From Amoebophrya sp. A120 (lineage: Eukaryota > Sar > Dinophyceae > Syndiniales > Amoebophryaceae): 64,000 nucleotides of DNA. The position numbers were made by a program, and so were the translations under genes. Below the pieces are notes generated by a model. That model saw only the letters and a program-made list of their open reading frames with translations. It was not told the DNA's origin and made no database searches. Each line of letters begins with the position of its first letter. Within the stretch, counting starts at the first letter, position 1. The stretch lies in the NCBI GenBank assembly GCA_905178155.1, contig CAJINV010000022.1:641073-705072 (forward strand), in the 5' to 3' direction. Positions 11,482 through 23,612 of the stretch are shown piece after piece.

Positions 11482-13237
11482 TGATGATCTGGCGCATCGA
11501 CAACTTCCATTATGAGAGTGCACCTCCCCCATCATCAAATTTGCCGTGCAAAATCCCAAATCCAAGTGCAGCCTTGTGGCACCACAGTTTGCATGACAGA
11601 TTCTGGAAGCTGCCCAAAGAATACTACACCAGGCACAGAAGGAAGTTGTCATGCACAGGCTCCACGTGTCATACTGGTGGTTGTAATGCTGTTCATGCCT
11701 CCATATGAATGAGAGCTTGGGGGAGTTGCCATATCCATCCTGCATGCACCATAAGCAACGAAGACTAAACATCTTGGAACTTCTCATCGTGAAGCTGGCT
11801 GTCCATCTTTCTCAGCGTTAAGCTGTCGAGTTTTGTTCTCAAGCACCTTCTGAGCCGCGGAGGCAGGAGCAAAAAATAAAAACCCACCGAGGTCGGGGGA
11901 AAAATAAGCCGTGATGTAGAAGCAAGTCCAAGAACTATATAATGATTGCATCACTTTAAACGGCTCTATTTTTTATACTGCTTGCACGAACTACAAAAAA
12001 TGCATCGAACTACACGTCATTCAGAACCTCAGCTTCATGTGCAACGCTGAGGTCATCTGCTTAGCTTAGCTTTTGTACTGATAGTATTTTCATCAATTTT
12101 GCTCGCTGGTTCTATCCGATAGCAGCCTTATTTTTTTTGGAAAAGACTTTGACTCAGGTTCCGCCGAAGCGCGGCGGGATTTCTGCAGGTTGAAGAGAAT
12201 GTAAAATATTGAGTCCCAGGAACAATACTTTTCGCCCGTGGCATTTTTAGTGCCAAGGAACAAGACCACTGGCGGAACTTCTGAGCTTGATACACGCGGC
12301 GTACACGACTTCTATCGCCGCTGTTGTCATCCTCATCGAAAAGCTGTGATGCCTGGCACATGTTGCGCTCGGTCCAGTAAGGCGATTGTTTTGTCGTGTC
12401 TAATATCATAGTTCATACCGCGATGTACTAGTACTACCCCATCCCTACTTCTGCCGCCACGTTGGTCTCGTCGGTCTCGCTGTTTTTTTCTCCTACTCAT
12501 TACGACTAGGTTTCTTTACGCGGTCAAAGCACCAGATGAAAAGAAAATCTACTTCAAGAATAAATCGAAATCGTGCTGTATACGCACGAAAAAAACTATG
12601 AAACGTCTGTGCAAGCGAAGCCCCATCTGTGCAAGCGAAGCCCAAAAAAACGGCCGGCGATCTTCCTTCGGAATCCAAGCGAAGTACAAGTGGATCTGCG
12701 CTTACTTTCACTTCATCAAAAGATGAATGTACCCACGATCCGAGACTGAGTATGGGATCCAGAAGATCGTCTGCGAATTTTTTACCAGAGCAGATAACTT
12801 CGTAGAGCTCACAGCAACAAGAAGACGGATAAACATTACCGTATGAAGCACATCCTCGCGGACCTGAATTTATCTATTGTGTATGTTGATGCACTGTTTC
12901 AGGTTGCAGGGTGGTCACGCTCCGCTTGTTTCGCCAACTAATTTTCCCGTCCATTTCGATTTTATGTACAAGCAGCAGCATCACACTTGACACAATTTTT
13001 TTTTTTCTACCCACTGTCGTAGATTTTCAATTTGTTATCCACCGGCGCGGTGTACTGATCTACACCAATCTTTTTTCTCTAGGTTTTGTTCACTGCGACT
13101 GGCGGTAGCATTGCAATACCACGTAGTTGTGGTTGTACTTGTTTCGGCGACCGCTGTTGAACAATACAGCATCCTATTACATTTCCCAACGAGCACTTCT
13201 GTCTGATACTAGAACCACGGCGACACAATCTACCATA
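11482..13237. other. Intergenic stretch
   Basis: No convincing gene. Holds a 20-bp direct repeat (CTGTGCAAGCGAAGCCC twice, about 12606-12642) and introner-like GCATGACA words near 11590-11660 without recognisable ends, possibly a decayed copy. Confidence 0.5.
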
Positions 13238-16200
13238 ATGGCAGTACAACATAAAAATTCTTCGACAGGAGCTGCCGCGAAGCTTCTTCGCAGTAGAACA
13301 AACGGGCTGCTCTTCTTCAGCTCCTTGTGCGTGGTCACAATGCAGTTACTATGGCCGGTACTGTATCAAATGTAAAAATGTCTGGGTCTGGAAGAATGCA
13401 ACTTGTGATGCTGTATTTGGATTCCAAAAAAATCTGTATTGCATGAGTAGCAAACAGAATGCAATTTTTGCTACGCTGAGAAGGCATTTGTCATGCGGAA
13501 TAGGCATCAAGAAGCCCTCAAAAAATCTGTATTGCTAGTGTATGCATCACAGACATCATGGCTCATGCCAAACGTGCATGACAAGTGTCAGAATCTTCCA
13601 GACCCAGACATTTTTACATTTGATATACTGGCCCGCGCGGCCAGTGGTGGGGGAAGTAACACCGCAAGCAGTAGTTCCTCCTCGTCCGCCGGGAGCACAG
13701 CTACATATCAAATGCAAATATGTCTGGGTCCTCTGGAAGATTGGCATGTTTGTCATGCATATTTTGTATGATGGATGATGCCTGTAATGCATGATCTAGC
13801 AACACAGATTTTTAGAAGGCTTCCGAATGCCTATTCCGCATGAGAAATTGCCTCTCCGCCTAACTACACAAACTGGACTGCTGTTGCTGGTCGCGCAATA
13901 CAGGTGTTTTTGGAATTTTGGAATCCAATGACAGCATCACAACTTGCAACCTGCCAGACCCAAAAATGTTTGCAATGCATAGCACAGGTGATGCTGCCGC
14001 TCCACCTCCCGCTCCACCATCTCCTGCGGGCGGTAGATTTTCCACCGCTACACTGAACCAAGCACTGTCAGAAATTGAAACTGAAACGGATCATGTTGAG
14101 AACAACGGAGTTCGTGGAGTAGAGATGCGTACTAGCGAAGCAGCCCCGTCGACGAAGACCCATGAAAATGTTGAAGATCCAGAAGTTATTTCTTCATCCG
14201 TCGTCGTGGCAACCGAAACTGCGCGTGATGCAAGAGGATCAACGGACGAATTTAGTAGTACCCTGGTGGCTCCTTCCCCGGCGCCGGACTACACGGCCGG
14301 CTTTCGTACACGTTCACACGCTATCAAATGCAAAAGTGTCTGGGTCTGGAAACTTGTGATGCAAGGAAGGGAATAGTGATAACACTGTAATGCGCTGCCC
14401 AGCATGACAAGTTTTGCCGTGGTTCTGAGTTGCGTTTCGCATGAGAAACAGGGTTTTTGCATGACAGGCAAGAGCAGCTCTTCGCGGCCGCGCAATACAG
14501 AGTTCGGAGTCATGCCAGACTAGCATGACAAAGCTCGGAATCTTCCAGACCCAGACATTTTTGCAGTTGATACTCACGGGATTTTTGGCCCCTCGGTGGC
14601 AGAGCGTCCGCGTCGTAGAAGAGCCTCCGAAAAAAACCAGCTTTCTTCAAAACATGGAATGGATTAAGAAATATGGGGGCTTTGAAAAACTCCAAGCCAT
14701 CGGTCGTGACCTAGAAGGCGCAGCAGCAGAAGTACGACACCAAGCGCCCCCCGCCGGTCATCCTTCATCTTCCAGTAACTTTTCTGGGACGCCAGCACAC
14801 GACGAGGAGCACGATGGAGCGGAAGAGCTTGCACTATCCTGAGGAAAAACGAGGCCCACACGACCCCAGTGTCTCAAGATGGGAATTTTGCATAGACAGT
14901 TCCTGAAATTTTGTGAGTCACGGATGATAGGTTTGGCTCTGTACGTAGTGTAGCCGTGCCCAGCTAGTAGTTGTCCAGACGCATTATAATTACAGATCCA
15001 ATCTGTTCATGCTAATTAGCGCATGACAGATTCCCAAAACTCATGAAAAATAAGCGCCCCTCATGGAGAATATCCGCATGAGAAACAACATCGTCCTTAG
15101 CATGCAGAACCCTTGTAAGTACTAACACTGCGGTCGTGGGGACATCATTCTTCCACAGGATAAAAGCTAAGAAATAACGACGATCCTGGCATGACTCCCG
15201 CTGGGACGTCGAGTGGCCTCATGTTCATGGCACAACAACTTCCGCTGGTAGCCTCGGGGCCGTTCCGCACTTCCTGCATTGGTTTTCCCTTGATGCGGCT
15301 GCAGGCAGCAGAATTATCGGTAGTAGAGCCCCCGGATCGACGCCCGATTCCTTTTCTCGACAACATGCGTTTCTTTAACCAGTATTGCTATTGGTTGAAA
15401 AAATTTCAAGCCACTGCTCGTCGCCCACAATTAGAAGACGCCACCGAGGGCCACGCCGCTTCAGCTTTCGGCGGAACGTCGAGGGAAGATGATCGCGGAA
15501 CAAACAGGCCTCCACGTGCTCCCCAAGTACAACTAGTCCCTGCTTTTAGAGGAGGAGCTGCACCACCGCAAATTCTTTCGCTTTTCCCAGCTAGGACAGC
15601 AGAAGGTCCCGCTCTGAAGATCGTTACCGTGGGCGGCAACGTTATCACAAGAATCCCGTATTACGAATGGAAAAATACCAAAGCTCGCCACGTGCTCGAC
15701 AGGCTCTCCGGTGCGGACTCGTATCCAGCGCCACATGATATGCTCGCCAGCCCTGGGACCGGCCCGCAGCTTTTTACAGCTCATGGTCCTACTCCGGTCG
15801 TGCGTATCGGTACTGCTGCAAATCGCGACGAAAAGTTGGCAACGTTACTTGAGAAAGAGCTGCAGCAGCTGGTGCAATATCATCAGCAAAGCGCTTCTTC
15901 GTCTGCTGACACGACGACACTTCCGCCCCGAGCAAGGACCACCATCGACCTCGTCTTTGTCGCGGGCGGGCGAAAGATGCCCTTTGCCTCGCTTCTGAAC
16001 GTCCTTATGGCGTTCTCAACTGTTACATTCTCAGCTGTTACATGATTTGTCATGCAAATTTGCCACCAAGATCGCCACGATTTAGCTGCTTCGCATGACA
16101 AATATCCGAAGGGCTAAACAGCATCTAACTCCGTGCCAAATTTGTAATGCAAAAGGCGCAATCTTCCCCCTTTCACTTTCGCCGTTCTTGCATTACAAAT

Positions 16201-17331
16201 TCATGTAACAGTTGAGAATGTAACATTTGAGAACGCCATAATCCTTCGACCGAAGATATACGGTGGCCCCTACCTGGAGGAGCGCAAGTCCGCGAATATT
16301 GTCCACCTACCGTCCTTGGCGCAAAGCGAAATGGAAAAACTTTTCCAGCACCTGCGAAAAACTATTGCCTCGGACGAAGGGTTCGTGCCCGGGAAACTAG
16401 AGCACGACGTGCTGGCCTTTACGCACGCACTTGCGTCATCAGAGCGCGCATTTTTAAGGGGACCACAGCCAGAAGGTACTTCTTTGGAAGGCGATTATCC
16501 ACTGCTTTTGGAGCACTTCACGCACAGGTTACGCTGTCTTAACCATGACGCCGACGGAGCGGTTGTTGAGTCACCTTGGGTGCAACTAGCTACCCCTGAC
16601 ATGTCCCGCTGGCTGCTGACAGAGGTGGAAAAGGCTTTCGCCTTGGCCCGGCATCAAACGCCGAGAAGAATTCAACAAGAGTACAATACCTTTCTCAAAT
16701 ACGGCATACCCAACGCCAGCGTCTTATTTTGGCATTGGTGGACAGGGCGACTTTCCGCACGGATGGGGCCCTCTGTCACTCTGCTCGCTCGTGGTATTCT
16801 GATAGACCTAAGCGACGCCACTTCAGTGCCATTCCTTCCGGACGACGCACGCGAGACGCTCCGCACTGGGGGTGTAGTGGAAATGGAGTTGATCTACGTG
16901 GCCGACGGGGAACGCGGCGAAGGGGAACCTGTCCGAGAAATCAAATACAGGTTTAGCATAAAAAAAGACGTCACATCTTCACCCGATCCGCTGGCGCAGC
17001 CGCAACACGTATCAAATGCAAAAATGTCTGGGTCTGGAAGAATGCATATTTGTCATGCTTCTCGGGTGTGACTCTTACATCTGTCATGCACGTTACCCAC
17101 GAGCCCCCTTTTTCTGGCATGCAGAAACGCAGTTTGTCATGCAGAGTAGGCAACACCTAGAAGCTCAAAAACTTGTCATGCCGGGCCAGCACTTGTGGCC
17201 TTCTCATGATACGCCGCCCAGCATCACAAATTTCCAGACCCAGACATATTTGCATTTGATAACACGGCTCTTTCCAAATCGATTTTGATGTTTTCCCATT
17301 TCTCTGTGCAGCAGTTCCTGAGCAGCCTTAA
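13238..17331 (+). CDS. Gene 3: predicted secreted or membrane-anchored protein of unknown function with six introners
   Basis: Exons 13238-13363, 13631-13705, 13987-14321, 14578-14834, 15168-16005, 16246-17009, 17267-17331 sum to 2460 nt (819 residues plus stop). The N-terminus has a basic start then a hydrophobic run (GLLFFSSLCVVTMQLLWPVL), a signal peptide or anchor, followed by a Ser/Thr/Ala/Pro linker. Two segments look related: VEEPPKK then FLQNMEWIKK, and VVEPPDRR then FLDNMRFFNQ, which may be a duplicated module. The C-terminal half (KLFQHLRKTI to YRFSIKKDV) looks globular. No family is recognised. It shares layout and leader type with gene 2. Confidence 0.82.
13364..13625. mobile_element. 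Introner family A
   Basis: Direct repeat TACTG, perfect. Gene 3, phase 0, just after the hydrophobic leader. Opposite orientation to the copy at 4277. Confidence 0.93.
13706..13981. mobile_element. Introner family A
   Basis: Flanks CTACA and GCACA (3 of 5). Gene 3, phase 0. The two ends differ: TATCAAATGC at left, GCAATGCATA at right. Confidence 0.85.
14322..14572. mobile_element. Introner family A
   Basis: Flanks CACGC and CTCAC (3 of 5). Gene 3, phase 2. The ends are intact though the direct repeat is worn. Confidence 0.85.
14835..15162. mobile_element. Introner family C
   Basis: Flanks TGCAC and AAAGC do not match, so the boundaries rest on the family C ends and on frame: removal joins EELA to LRNNDDPGM. 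Gene 3, phase 1. Confidence 0.75.
16006..16240. mobile_element. Introner family E
   Basis: Flanks GTCCT and ATCCT (4 of 5). Gene 3, phase 2. Inverted ends of about 50 bp, the longest among the short inserts. Confidence 0.9.
17010..17261. mobile_element. Introner family A
   Basis: Direct repeat ACACG, perfect. Gene 3, phase 1. Inverted relative to the copies at 7176 and 7498. Confidence 0.93.
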
Positions 17332-17670
17332 CTTTGTTTTCGCGAAGGTCATATCGGGGGTCCGATCCAAGACCAAGATAAAGATTTATGGTCACTTTCT
17401 CAAAGATCGGAGATACTTATTATCCGACACCAAATGGACAACTTTTCAGATTCTTCTGATATAAAATCGGAGTTCACTATATAGTATTTATCAACACCAA
17501 CATAATTTTGGTGATGAGGAGCGAATCGGCGAGGATATTTTCTTTATAGTGGTCCCTGATAAACTTACCTTTCAACCAACAAATGTATGGTAAAAAATCC
17601 CTGTGTGCAGATGAACGCGCTTTCTTTCATCAAAACGGCTCCTGACAGCTTGTGAAGAACGCGAGCATGG
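17332..17670. other. Spacer with minus-strand splice-donor-like segment
   Basis: No clear gene. On the minus strand a frame at 17395-17280 and the word GAAAGGTAAGTTT (17564-17576 reversed) resemble an exon end with a donor. Similar sequence recurs at about 22840-22965, so this may be part of a decayed repeated minus-strand gene. Confidence 0.35.
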
Positions 17671-17761
17671 TATCAAAAGGAAAAATCCTCCCTCCCCATA
17701 TCAAAACGAAGTTTCTGATGCAGGATTTGCGTATTACAAGACTAATAATGATCATTAGCGC

Positions 17762-17876
17762 TATTCTGGGCCTCAGGCCCCCCCTTAGGCCCCCCCTCAG
17801 GCCCCCCCTCGACCCCTAAGGCCCCCCCTAAGGCCCCCCCTGAGGCCCCCCCTAAGGCCCCCCCTGAGGCCTCCCC
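17762..17876. repeat. Short tandem array of AGGCCCCCCCT-type units
   Basis: Runs of GGCCCCCCCT with a few variants, the same low-complexity word found between the larger units downstream. Confidence 0.7.
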
Positions 17877-18130
17877 CAGGCGAGTTCTTTTCTTTGAAGT
17901 AAAGATCTGAGAGCCAGATGTCTTGCCTTTAGGAACTTGCAAAGGAAGAGCCAGAAACCGGAAACCCGCGCCCCGGCTTGAGGTCGAGGGCGCGCCCCCC
18001 TGAGGCTTCCCCCACGCGAGTTCTTTTCTTTGAAGTAAAGATCTGAGAGCCAGATGTCGTGCCTTTAGGAACTTGCAAAGGAAGAGCCAGAAACCGGAAA
18101 CCCGCGCCCCGGCTTGAGGTCGAGGGCGCG
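17876..18130. repeat. Direct duplication of about 120 bp
   Basis: The block starting GCGAGTTCTTTTCTTTGAAG and ending CGAGGGCGCG occurs at about 17880-17994 and 18014-18129, almost identical. Confidence 0.85.
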
Positions 18131-18639
18131 TCTATAATTCTCACTAGGAAAAGTTCCAGAAAAGTGAAGGATGGCGCCCGGCTTTTTTTTGAGCCCTGCC
18201 GTCGTTGCTTCCCCGGCCGGGAGCCCCTTCGGAAGCCCCTCTGAAGGCCCCCCCCCGGCAGAGGTCCCCCCTGGGGCCAACCCCTTATGGCCGCCGCCGC
18301 CTGGGGCCTGCCCTGCAGTGTTAAGGCTGCGTGCGCGCCCAACCCTTCTCATGCGCCGGCAAGGCCTGCCTTTCAGAAGTGAAAGCCACGCCGGCCGGTG
18401 CGGGTCCCGGCATTCGCCCCTTCGCCTTTTGCCCTTCGGCTTTACCCGATTTCGATTGCCCGCGGCAAATCAATCCGAACAGAAGCCCCAAAAGGCAACG
18501 GGCCCACTGGGCCAAGCAACCCGGACCATGTTCCCCCCCCGCCGCAGCCAAGGCGCAGGCCGCCCTTGAAAACCTAGGCAGCCAGGGTCTTTCTTCCGGC
18601 TTCCTATCTGGTCCGTCGTTGTAAGGAGCCCCAAACGCC

Positions 18640-21430
18640 TGCGCCCAAGGGCCCCCGTAAGGCCCCCCTCCTTGCGGGCCCACCCTGTATGGCATGCCCT
18701 GCAGCCCTGCTGGACAGTGCCCAATCGCGGGCGCCGGAAGGGCTCTGCTGAATGCTTTGGCATTTTTATAATATTGGCAAGCCGGGCCCATACGAAAAGC
18801 CCCAGGCGGCCCCCCTCTAGGAACATAAAGAGGACCCGCCCAAGAGGCCCCCGAGAGGCCCCCCGAGAGGCCCCCCCCCGAGGCCCCCCCTGCGGCCCCC
18901 CCCTGAGGCCCCCCCCGGAGGCCTTCCCTTGGGCCGCCCCTGTGGCCCCCCCTTTGGCCAACCCGACGTGGCCCTCGCTCCCTGACCTTCTGCCCTGAAG
19001 CTTGCTTCCTTTATTCTATTTGAGGGCCCGCCAAGCCTTTGCGCCGGCAAACGCCTGAGCCTGCCTCAGGGCCCCCGTAAGGCCCCCCTCCTTTCGGGCC
19101 CGCCCTTTATGGCATGCCCAGCGGCCCTGCTGGACAGTGCCCAGTCGCGGGCGCCGGAAGGGTTCTGCTGAATGCTTTGGCACTTTTAGAATATTGGCAC
19201 GCCGGGCCCATCCGGAAAACCCCAGTCGGCCCCCCTCTAGGAACACCCTAAAGACCCGCCCAAGAGGCCCCCCGGAGGCCCTCCCTAAGGCCCCCCCTTT
19301 GGCCAACCCGGCCCCCCTGATGCCCCGCCTTTGGGCAGCCCGGCGTGGCCCTCGCTCCCTCGGGCCTTCTGCCCTGAAGCTTTGCTTGAGGGCCAAGCCC
19401 CTGCGCCGGCAAACGCCTGCGCCGGAGGGCCCCCGTAAAGCCCCCCTCCTTTCGGGCCCACCCTGTGTGGCATGCCCTGCAGCCCTCCCGGACAGTGCCC
19501 AATCGCGGGCGCCTGAGAGTCTCTGCTGAATGCTTTGGCATTTTTAGAATATTGGCAAGCCGGGCCCATCCGGAAAACCCCAGGCGGCCCCCCTCTAGGA
19601 ACACCCCAAAGACCCGCCCAAGAGGCCCCCGGGAGGCCCCCCCTGAGGCCCCCCCTGAGGCCCCCCCTAAGGCCCCCCCTAAGGCCCCCCCTGAGGCCCC
19701 CCCTGAGGCCCCCCCCTGAGGCCCCCCCTGAGACCTTCCCTTGGGCCGCCCCTGAGGCCCGCCCCCCCTTTGGCCAACCGAACCCGGCGTGGCCCTCGCT
19801 CCCTGACCTTCTGCCCTGAGGCTTTAGTCTACTTGAGGGCCAAGCCCTTGCGCCGGCAAACGCCTGCGCCCGAGGACCCCCGTACGGCCCCCCTCCTTTC
19901 GGGCCCGCCCTGTAAGTATGGCATGCCCTGCGGCCCTACTGGACAGTGCCCAGTCGCGGGCGCCGGAGAGGTTCCGCGGAATGCTTTGGCATTTTTAGAA
20001 TATTAGCAAGCCGGGCCCATCCGGAAAGCCCCAGTCGGCCCCCCTCTAGGAACACCCTAAAGACCCGTCCAAGAGGCCCCGCAGAGGCCCCCCCGGACGG
20101 AGGCCCCCCCCGCGGCCCCCCTGATGCCCCTCCTTTGGCCACCCCGGCGTGGCCCTCGCTCCCTCGGGCCTGCTGCCCTGAAGCTTTGCTTGAGGGCCAA
20201 GCCCTTGCGCCGGCATGCGCCTGAGCCTGAGGGCCCCCATAGTGCCCCCCTCCTTTCGGGCCCACCCTGTATGGCATGCCCTGCAGCCCTACTGGACAGG
20301 GCCAAGTCGCGGGCGCCGGGGAGGTTCTGCTGAATGCTTTGGCATTTTTAGAATATTGGCAAGCCGGGCCCATCCGGAAAACCCCAGGCGGCCCCCCTCG
20401 AGGAACACCCTAAAGACCCGCCCCAGAGGCCCCCCCCTGCGGCCCCCCCTAGGGCCCCCCCTAAGGCCCCCCTAAAGCCCTTCCTGAGGCCCCCCCGATG
20501 CCCCCGCCCCCTTTGGCACACCCGGCGTGGCCCTCGCTCCCTCGGGCCTTCTGCCCTGAAGCTTACTGTCTTTGCTTGAGGGCCAAGCCCTTGCGCCGGC
20601 AAAGAAATGCCTGAGCCTTTGGGCCCCCGCAGAGCCCCACTCCTTTCGGGCCCACCCTGTATGGCATGCCCTGCGGCCCTATTGGATAGTGCCCAGTCGC
20701 GGGCGCCGGAGAGGTTCTTCGGGGCGAGTGCTTTGCTGGCGCGCATTTTCATAATATTGGCAAGCCGGGCCCATCCGGAAAACCCCAGGCGGCCCCCCTC
20801 GAGGCACACCCTAAAGACCCGCCCTGGAGGCCCCCCCCGGGGCCCCTCCTAAGGCCCCCTCTGTGGCAAACCCGGCGTGGCCCTCGCTCCCTCGGGCCTT
20901 CTGCCCTGAAGCTTTGCCTGAGGGCCAAGCCTGCCCTTGCGCCGGCAAATGCCTGAGCCTGATTGAGGGACCCCGTAAGGCCCCCCTCCTTTAGGGCCCG
21001 CCCTTTATGGCATGCCCCGCAGCCCTACTGGACAGCGCCCAGTCGCGGGCGCCCGAAGGGTCCTGCTTGATGATTTGGCATTTTTAGAATATTGGCACGC
21101 CGGGCCCATCCGGAAAACCCCAGGCGGCCCCCCTCTAGGAACGCCCGCCCTAAAGACCCGCCCAAGAGGCCCCTCAGAGGCCCCCCCCCTTGGGATCCCC
21201 CGAAGGCCCCCAATGGGCCCCCCCCGGCGGCCCCGCCTCAGGCCCCCCCTTCACTCCCCCTTTGGCCAACCCGGCATGGCCCTTGCTCCCACGGGCCTTC
21301 TGCCCTGAAGCTTTTCTTGAGGGCCAAGCCCTTGCGCCGGCAAATTCCCGAGCGAGCCTGAGGCCCCCCGGTACGGCCCCCCCCCTGGAAGAAGCCGCAG
21401 GAGGGCCCGCCGGCCGGGCCAAGAACCCGG
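18640..21430. repeat. GC-rich satellite, seven degenerate units of about 350-450 bp
   Basis: The landmark ATGGCATGCCC(T/C/A)GC recurs near 18689, 19109, 19469, 19919, 20271, 20665 and 21007. Each unit also holds AATATTGGCAAGCCGGGCCC, a run of GGCCCCCCC words, and GGCGTGGCCCTCGCTCCC. Unit length varies with the number of GGCCCCCCC words. Long proline/glycine-rich frames here are by-products of composition. Confidence 0.85.
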
Positions 21431-22510
21431 ACAACCAATATTCCTCTTCAATTCCCCCCTCCGTCACAGCCGAGGCGCAGCCCGCCCGCAAGCATTCAAA
21501 AACCTAGCCGGGGCCTTTTCTCAGGGAGGCTGCCTGGTCGCTGGAATGAGCCCCGAAAGGGGCAAGGAACGAAAGGGAGCCGACGAGGTCGAACAACCAA
21601 CCTGGGGGGGCTCTCCTGCTTCCAGTCGGGCCCCGGCCAGTCCAGTCGTGGACCCGACCAGCGTCGGGCGCGTCAACAACTGCAGCCCCCACGCCCCGGG
21701 GGTGTGTTGGGTGTCGAAATAAGGCCAGCCCGCCGCAGTGCGAACACAAAACCCCGGCGAAGTTCTGCGCCGCAGCATTCTCGCACTTGCCCCATCGGGG
21801 GGCCCTGTTTGTTTCGTCCGCGTATTTTTCCGGCGTGCAGGTGCCCATGATCAGCGGAGCCGCTTCGCAGTGCTGTTTTGTTAGTTTACCCGGCACCGGA
21901 AACGGCGCCGCGCCTTGCTTGAGCCTTCGGGCTGCCACATTTCTGCTGCGCTTCCCTCCGCTGTGCAGGTGTCCGGAGGCCTTTTGGCTTCTTCAGAGCT
22001 GGCAGGCAGCTGCCCTGTCTGTATCCGCGGCGCCTTGCTTTCTGTCTACAGCTGCTGCCCCTACCACTTTTCTTAGAGCTTTGCGCTGATCTTCTGGCGC
22101 GCTACTCTTCCCTAACGCTTGCTACCCCTGCCCCACCCGTCCCCCTTCCCAGAAAGCCCAGCCCAACACTCCTAATGATCATTTTATTGAATGCGAAAAA
22201 ATCAAGCTCAAGAAAGGGTCGCCCTTCAGGGCGACCCGTCTTCTTGTACAAATAAGATTTGTCTTGCTGGAGAGGAATGCAGCCCCATACTAAGCCTAAG
22301 TAGAGAGGTTCTGGGTCTGGCCTAGGCGTCTAGCATGAGAAACGTCCGCGCTGTAGGCCCATCAGCATCACAAACCGCCTGCACAATGCTGCGGAGCTTG
22401 TGGAGTTGCCTTCTTGCAAGACAGACGTGATTTGAGGTCTCAAATCAGCAACACAAATTTCCGGAAACATACCGTTTCGATATGGGGAGGGGGGATTTTT
22501 CCTCTCAATA

Positions 22511-23088
22511 CATGGGCTGCATCGGTGGAGTCGTTGCGCGAGCGGGGTAGGGGTTAGGGGTTTTTTATATCGGATATAAAAAAATCTAGATTTTGATTCG
22601 AAAATTCGCCCTGCGGATGAACATGAGCAGCTGCCGCGACGACTAGAAGTAAAACGAAAATTATACGATAAAACAAGATGAGCAGCGTTTTCGTAAGTGT
22701 ATGATTCTTTACTCTATTTGGAGATGAGGTTTTGATGCAACATCTTTCTTTCAAAGCAGGAATAACTATGGCACTCATATTCGTGAAAATGGATTTATTT
22801 TACTTATATCCAGCTTGCGGCGGATGCGATAAAGTTGTAAACGATCCGGCATCCTTACCTCCACGGATGAACTTACCTTTCAAACACAAATGCTAATTTT
22901 GTTGCGCAGAAATCGCTTTCATCGGCCCCTAACAGTATGCGAAGGCGAGCTGGGGGGCTATGCGCGAGGAAGGGGGGAGGAGTTTGCTCTTCACAAAAAT
23001 CTTTATTTTGACGCAAAAAATTCCATTTATGCTGTGGAACACGATGAAAAACGGCAGGAACGACTAGGACTATACGGAAAGATGTTCA
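22511..23088. other. Spacer left of the large transposon
   Basis: AT-rich. The segment about 22693-22780 resembles 34873-34960 on the other side of the transposon (both begin AAGTGTATGATTCTT), and 22840-22965 resembles 17545-17670. No gene is established. Confidence 0.4.
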
Positions 23089-23238
23089 TATAACAGGAGC
23101 AGCTATTAAATCGATTGAAATTTTCAAAAATTTGTTCTATTATAAATATGCATGTCAAAACCACTTAGTTTATGGTTAATTAGCTAGCTGATAGTTAAGG
23201 TAAAGTAGCTAGTTGTCTTGCGGCTGTGTCTCGGAACG
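23089..23238. repeat. Left terminal inverted repeat of the 11.7-kb transposon
   Basis: The outer 26 bp and the inner GTTGTCTTGCGGCTGTGTCT match the right repeat in reverse; the middle is AT-rich and diverged. Confidence 0.92.
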
Positions 23239-23612
23239 CCGCGCGGAGTCGTTGATGAAGTAGTTCCGGCGGCCATTTTGCTGATTCTACTGACAACAAT
23301 CCTCAAAGAAATCTGACAACAGCTAAATCCTAAACCCTTCGGTGCCTAGAGTGGTACATTTGTGAATTGATTTTCGGTATGGCAGAGCGGTACGAAATTC
23401 GGAACAAATGTAGGCTACTTCTGGTCATGTGAAGCTCTTATGGGACCTGTTTTGATTGAGATTCTGGCACAACTTTGCAGGGCATATACGTTTCTAGAAC
23501 CGGACCCCGGATCCCTTCTAGTAGCGTGCGAGTTTTTGGTTGTCGAGTCAGTGTCTTAGAACGTCTTCTCCTCACATTTGCACGAACATCTTCCGACTTC
23601 TCCTCTCTCAGG

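Larger units (their letters stand above)
17740..22245. mobile_element. GC-rich insertion nested in the family D introner
   Basis: Both edges carry the word AATGATCATT (near 17748 and 22174), and the outer edges resemble TACAAGA and TCTTGTA, possible short inverted ends. Near the right edge lies a perfect hairpin, GGGTCGCCC then TTCA then GGGCGACCC (22217-22238). No open frame looks like a transposase. The exact boundaries are uncertain. Confidence 0.55.
17671..22510. mobile_element. Introner family D with a large nested insertion
   Basis: Left end TATCAAAAGGAAAAATCCTC, right end GGGGGGATTTTTCCTCTCAATA, flanked by a perfect CATGG repeat at 17666-17670 and 22511-22515. Typical family D copies are 300-340 bp; here about 4.5 kb of GC-rich DNA interrupts the element from about 17740 to 22245. 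No surrounding exon is established. Confidence 0.85.

Noticed and set aside
18059-21507. Many proline- and glycine-rich open frames of 60-160 residues on both strands
   Set aside because: They follow from the GC-rich satellite; overlapping frames on both strands are equally open and none has a domain.
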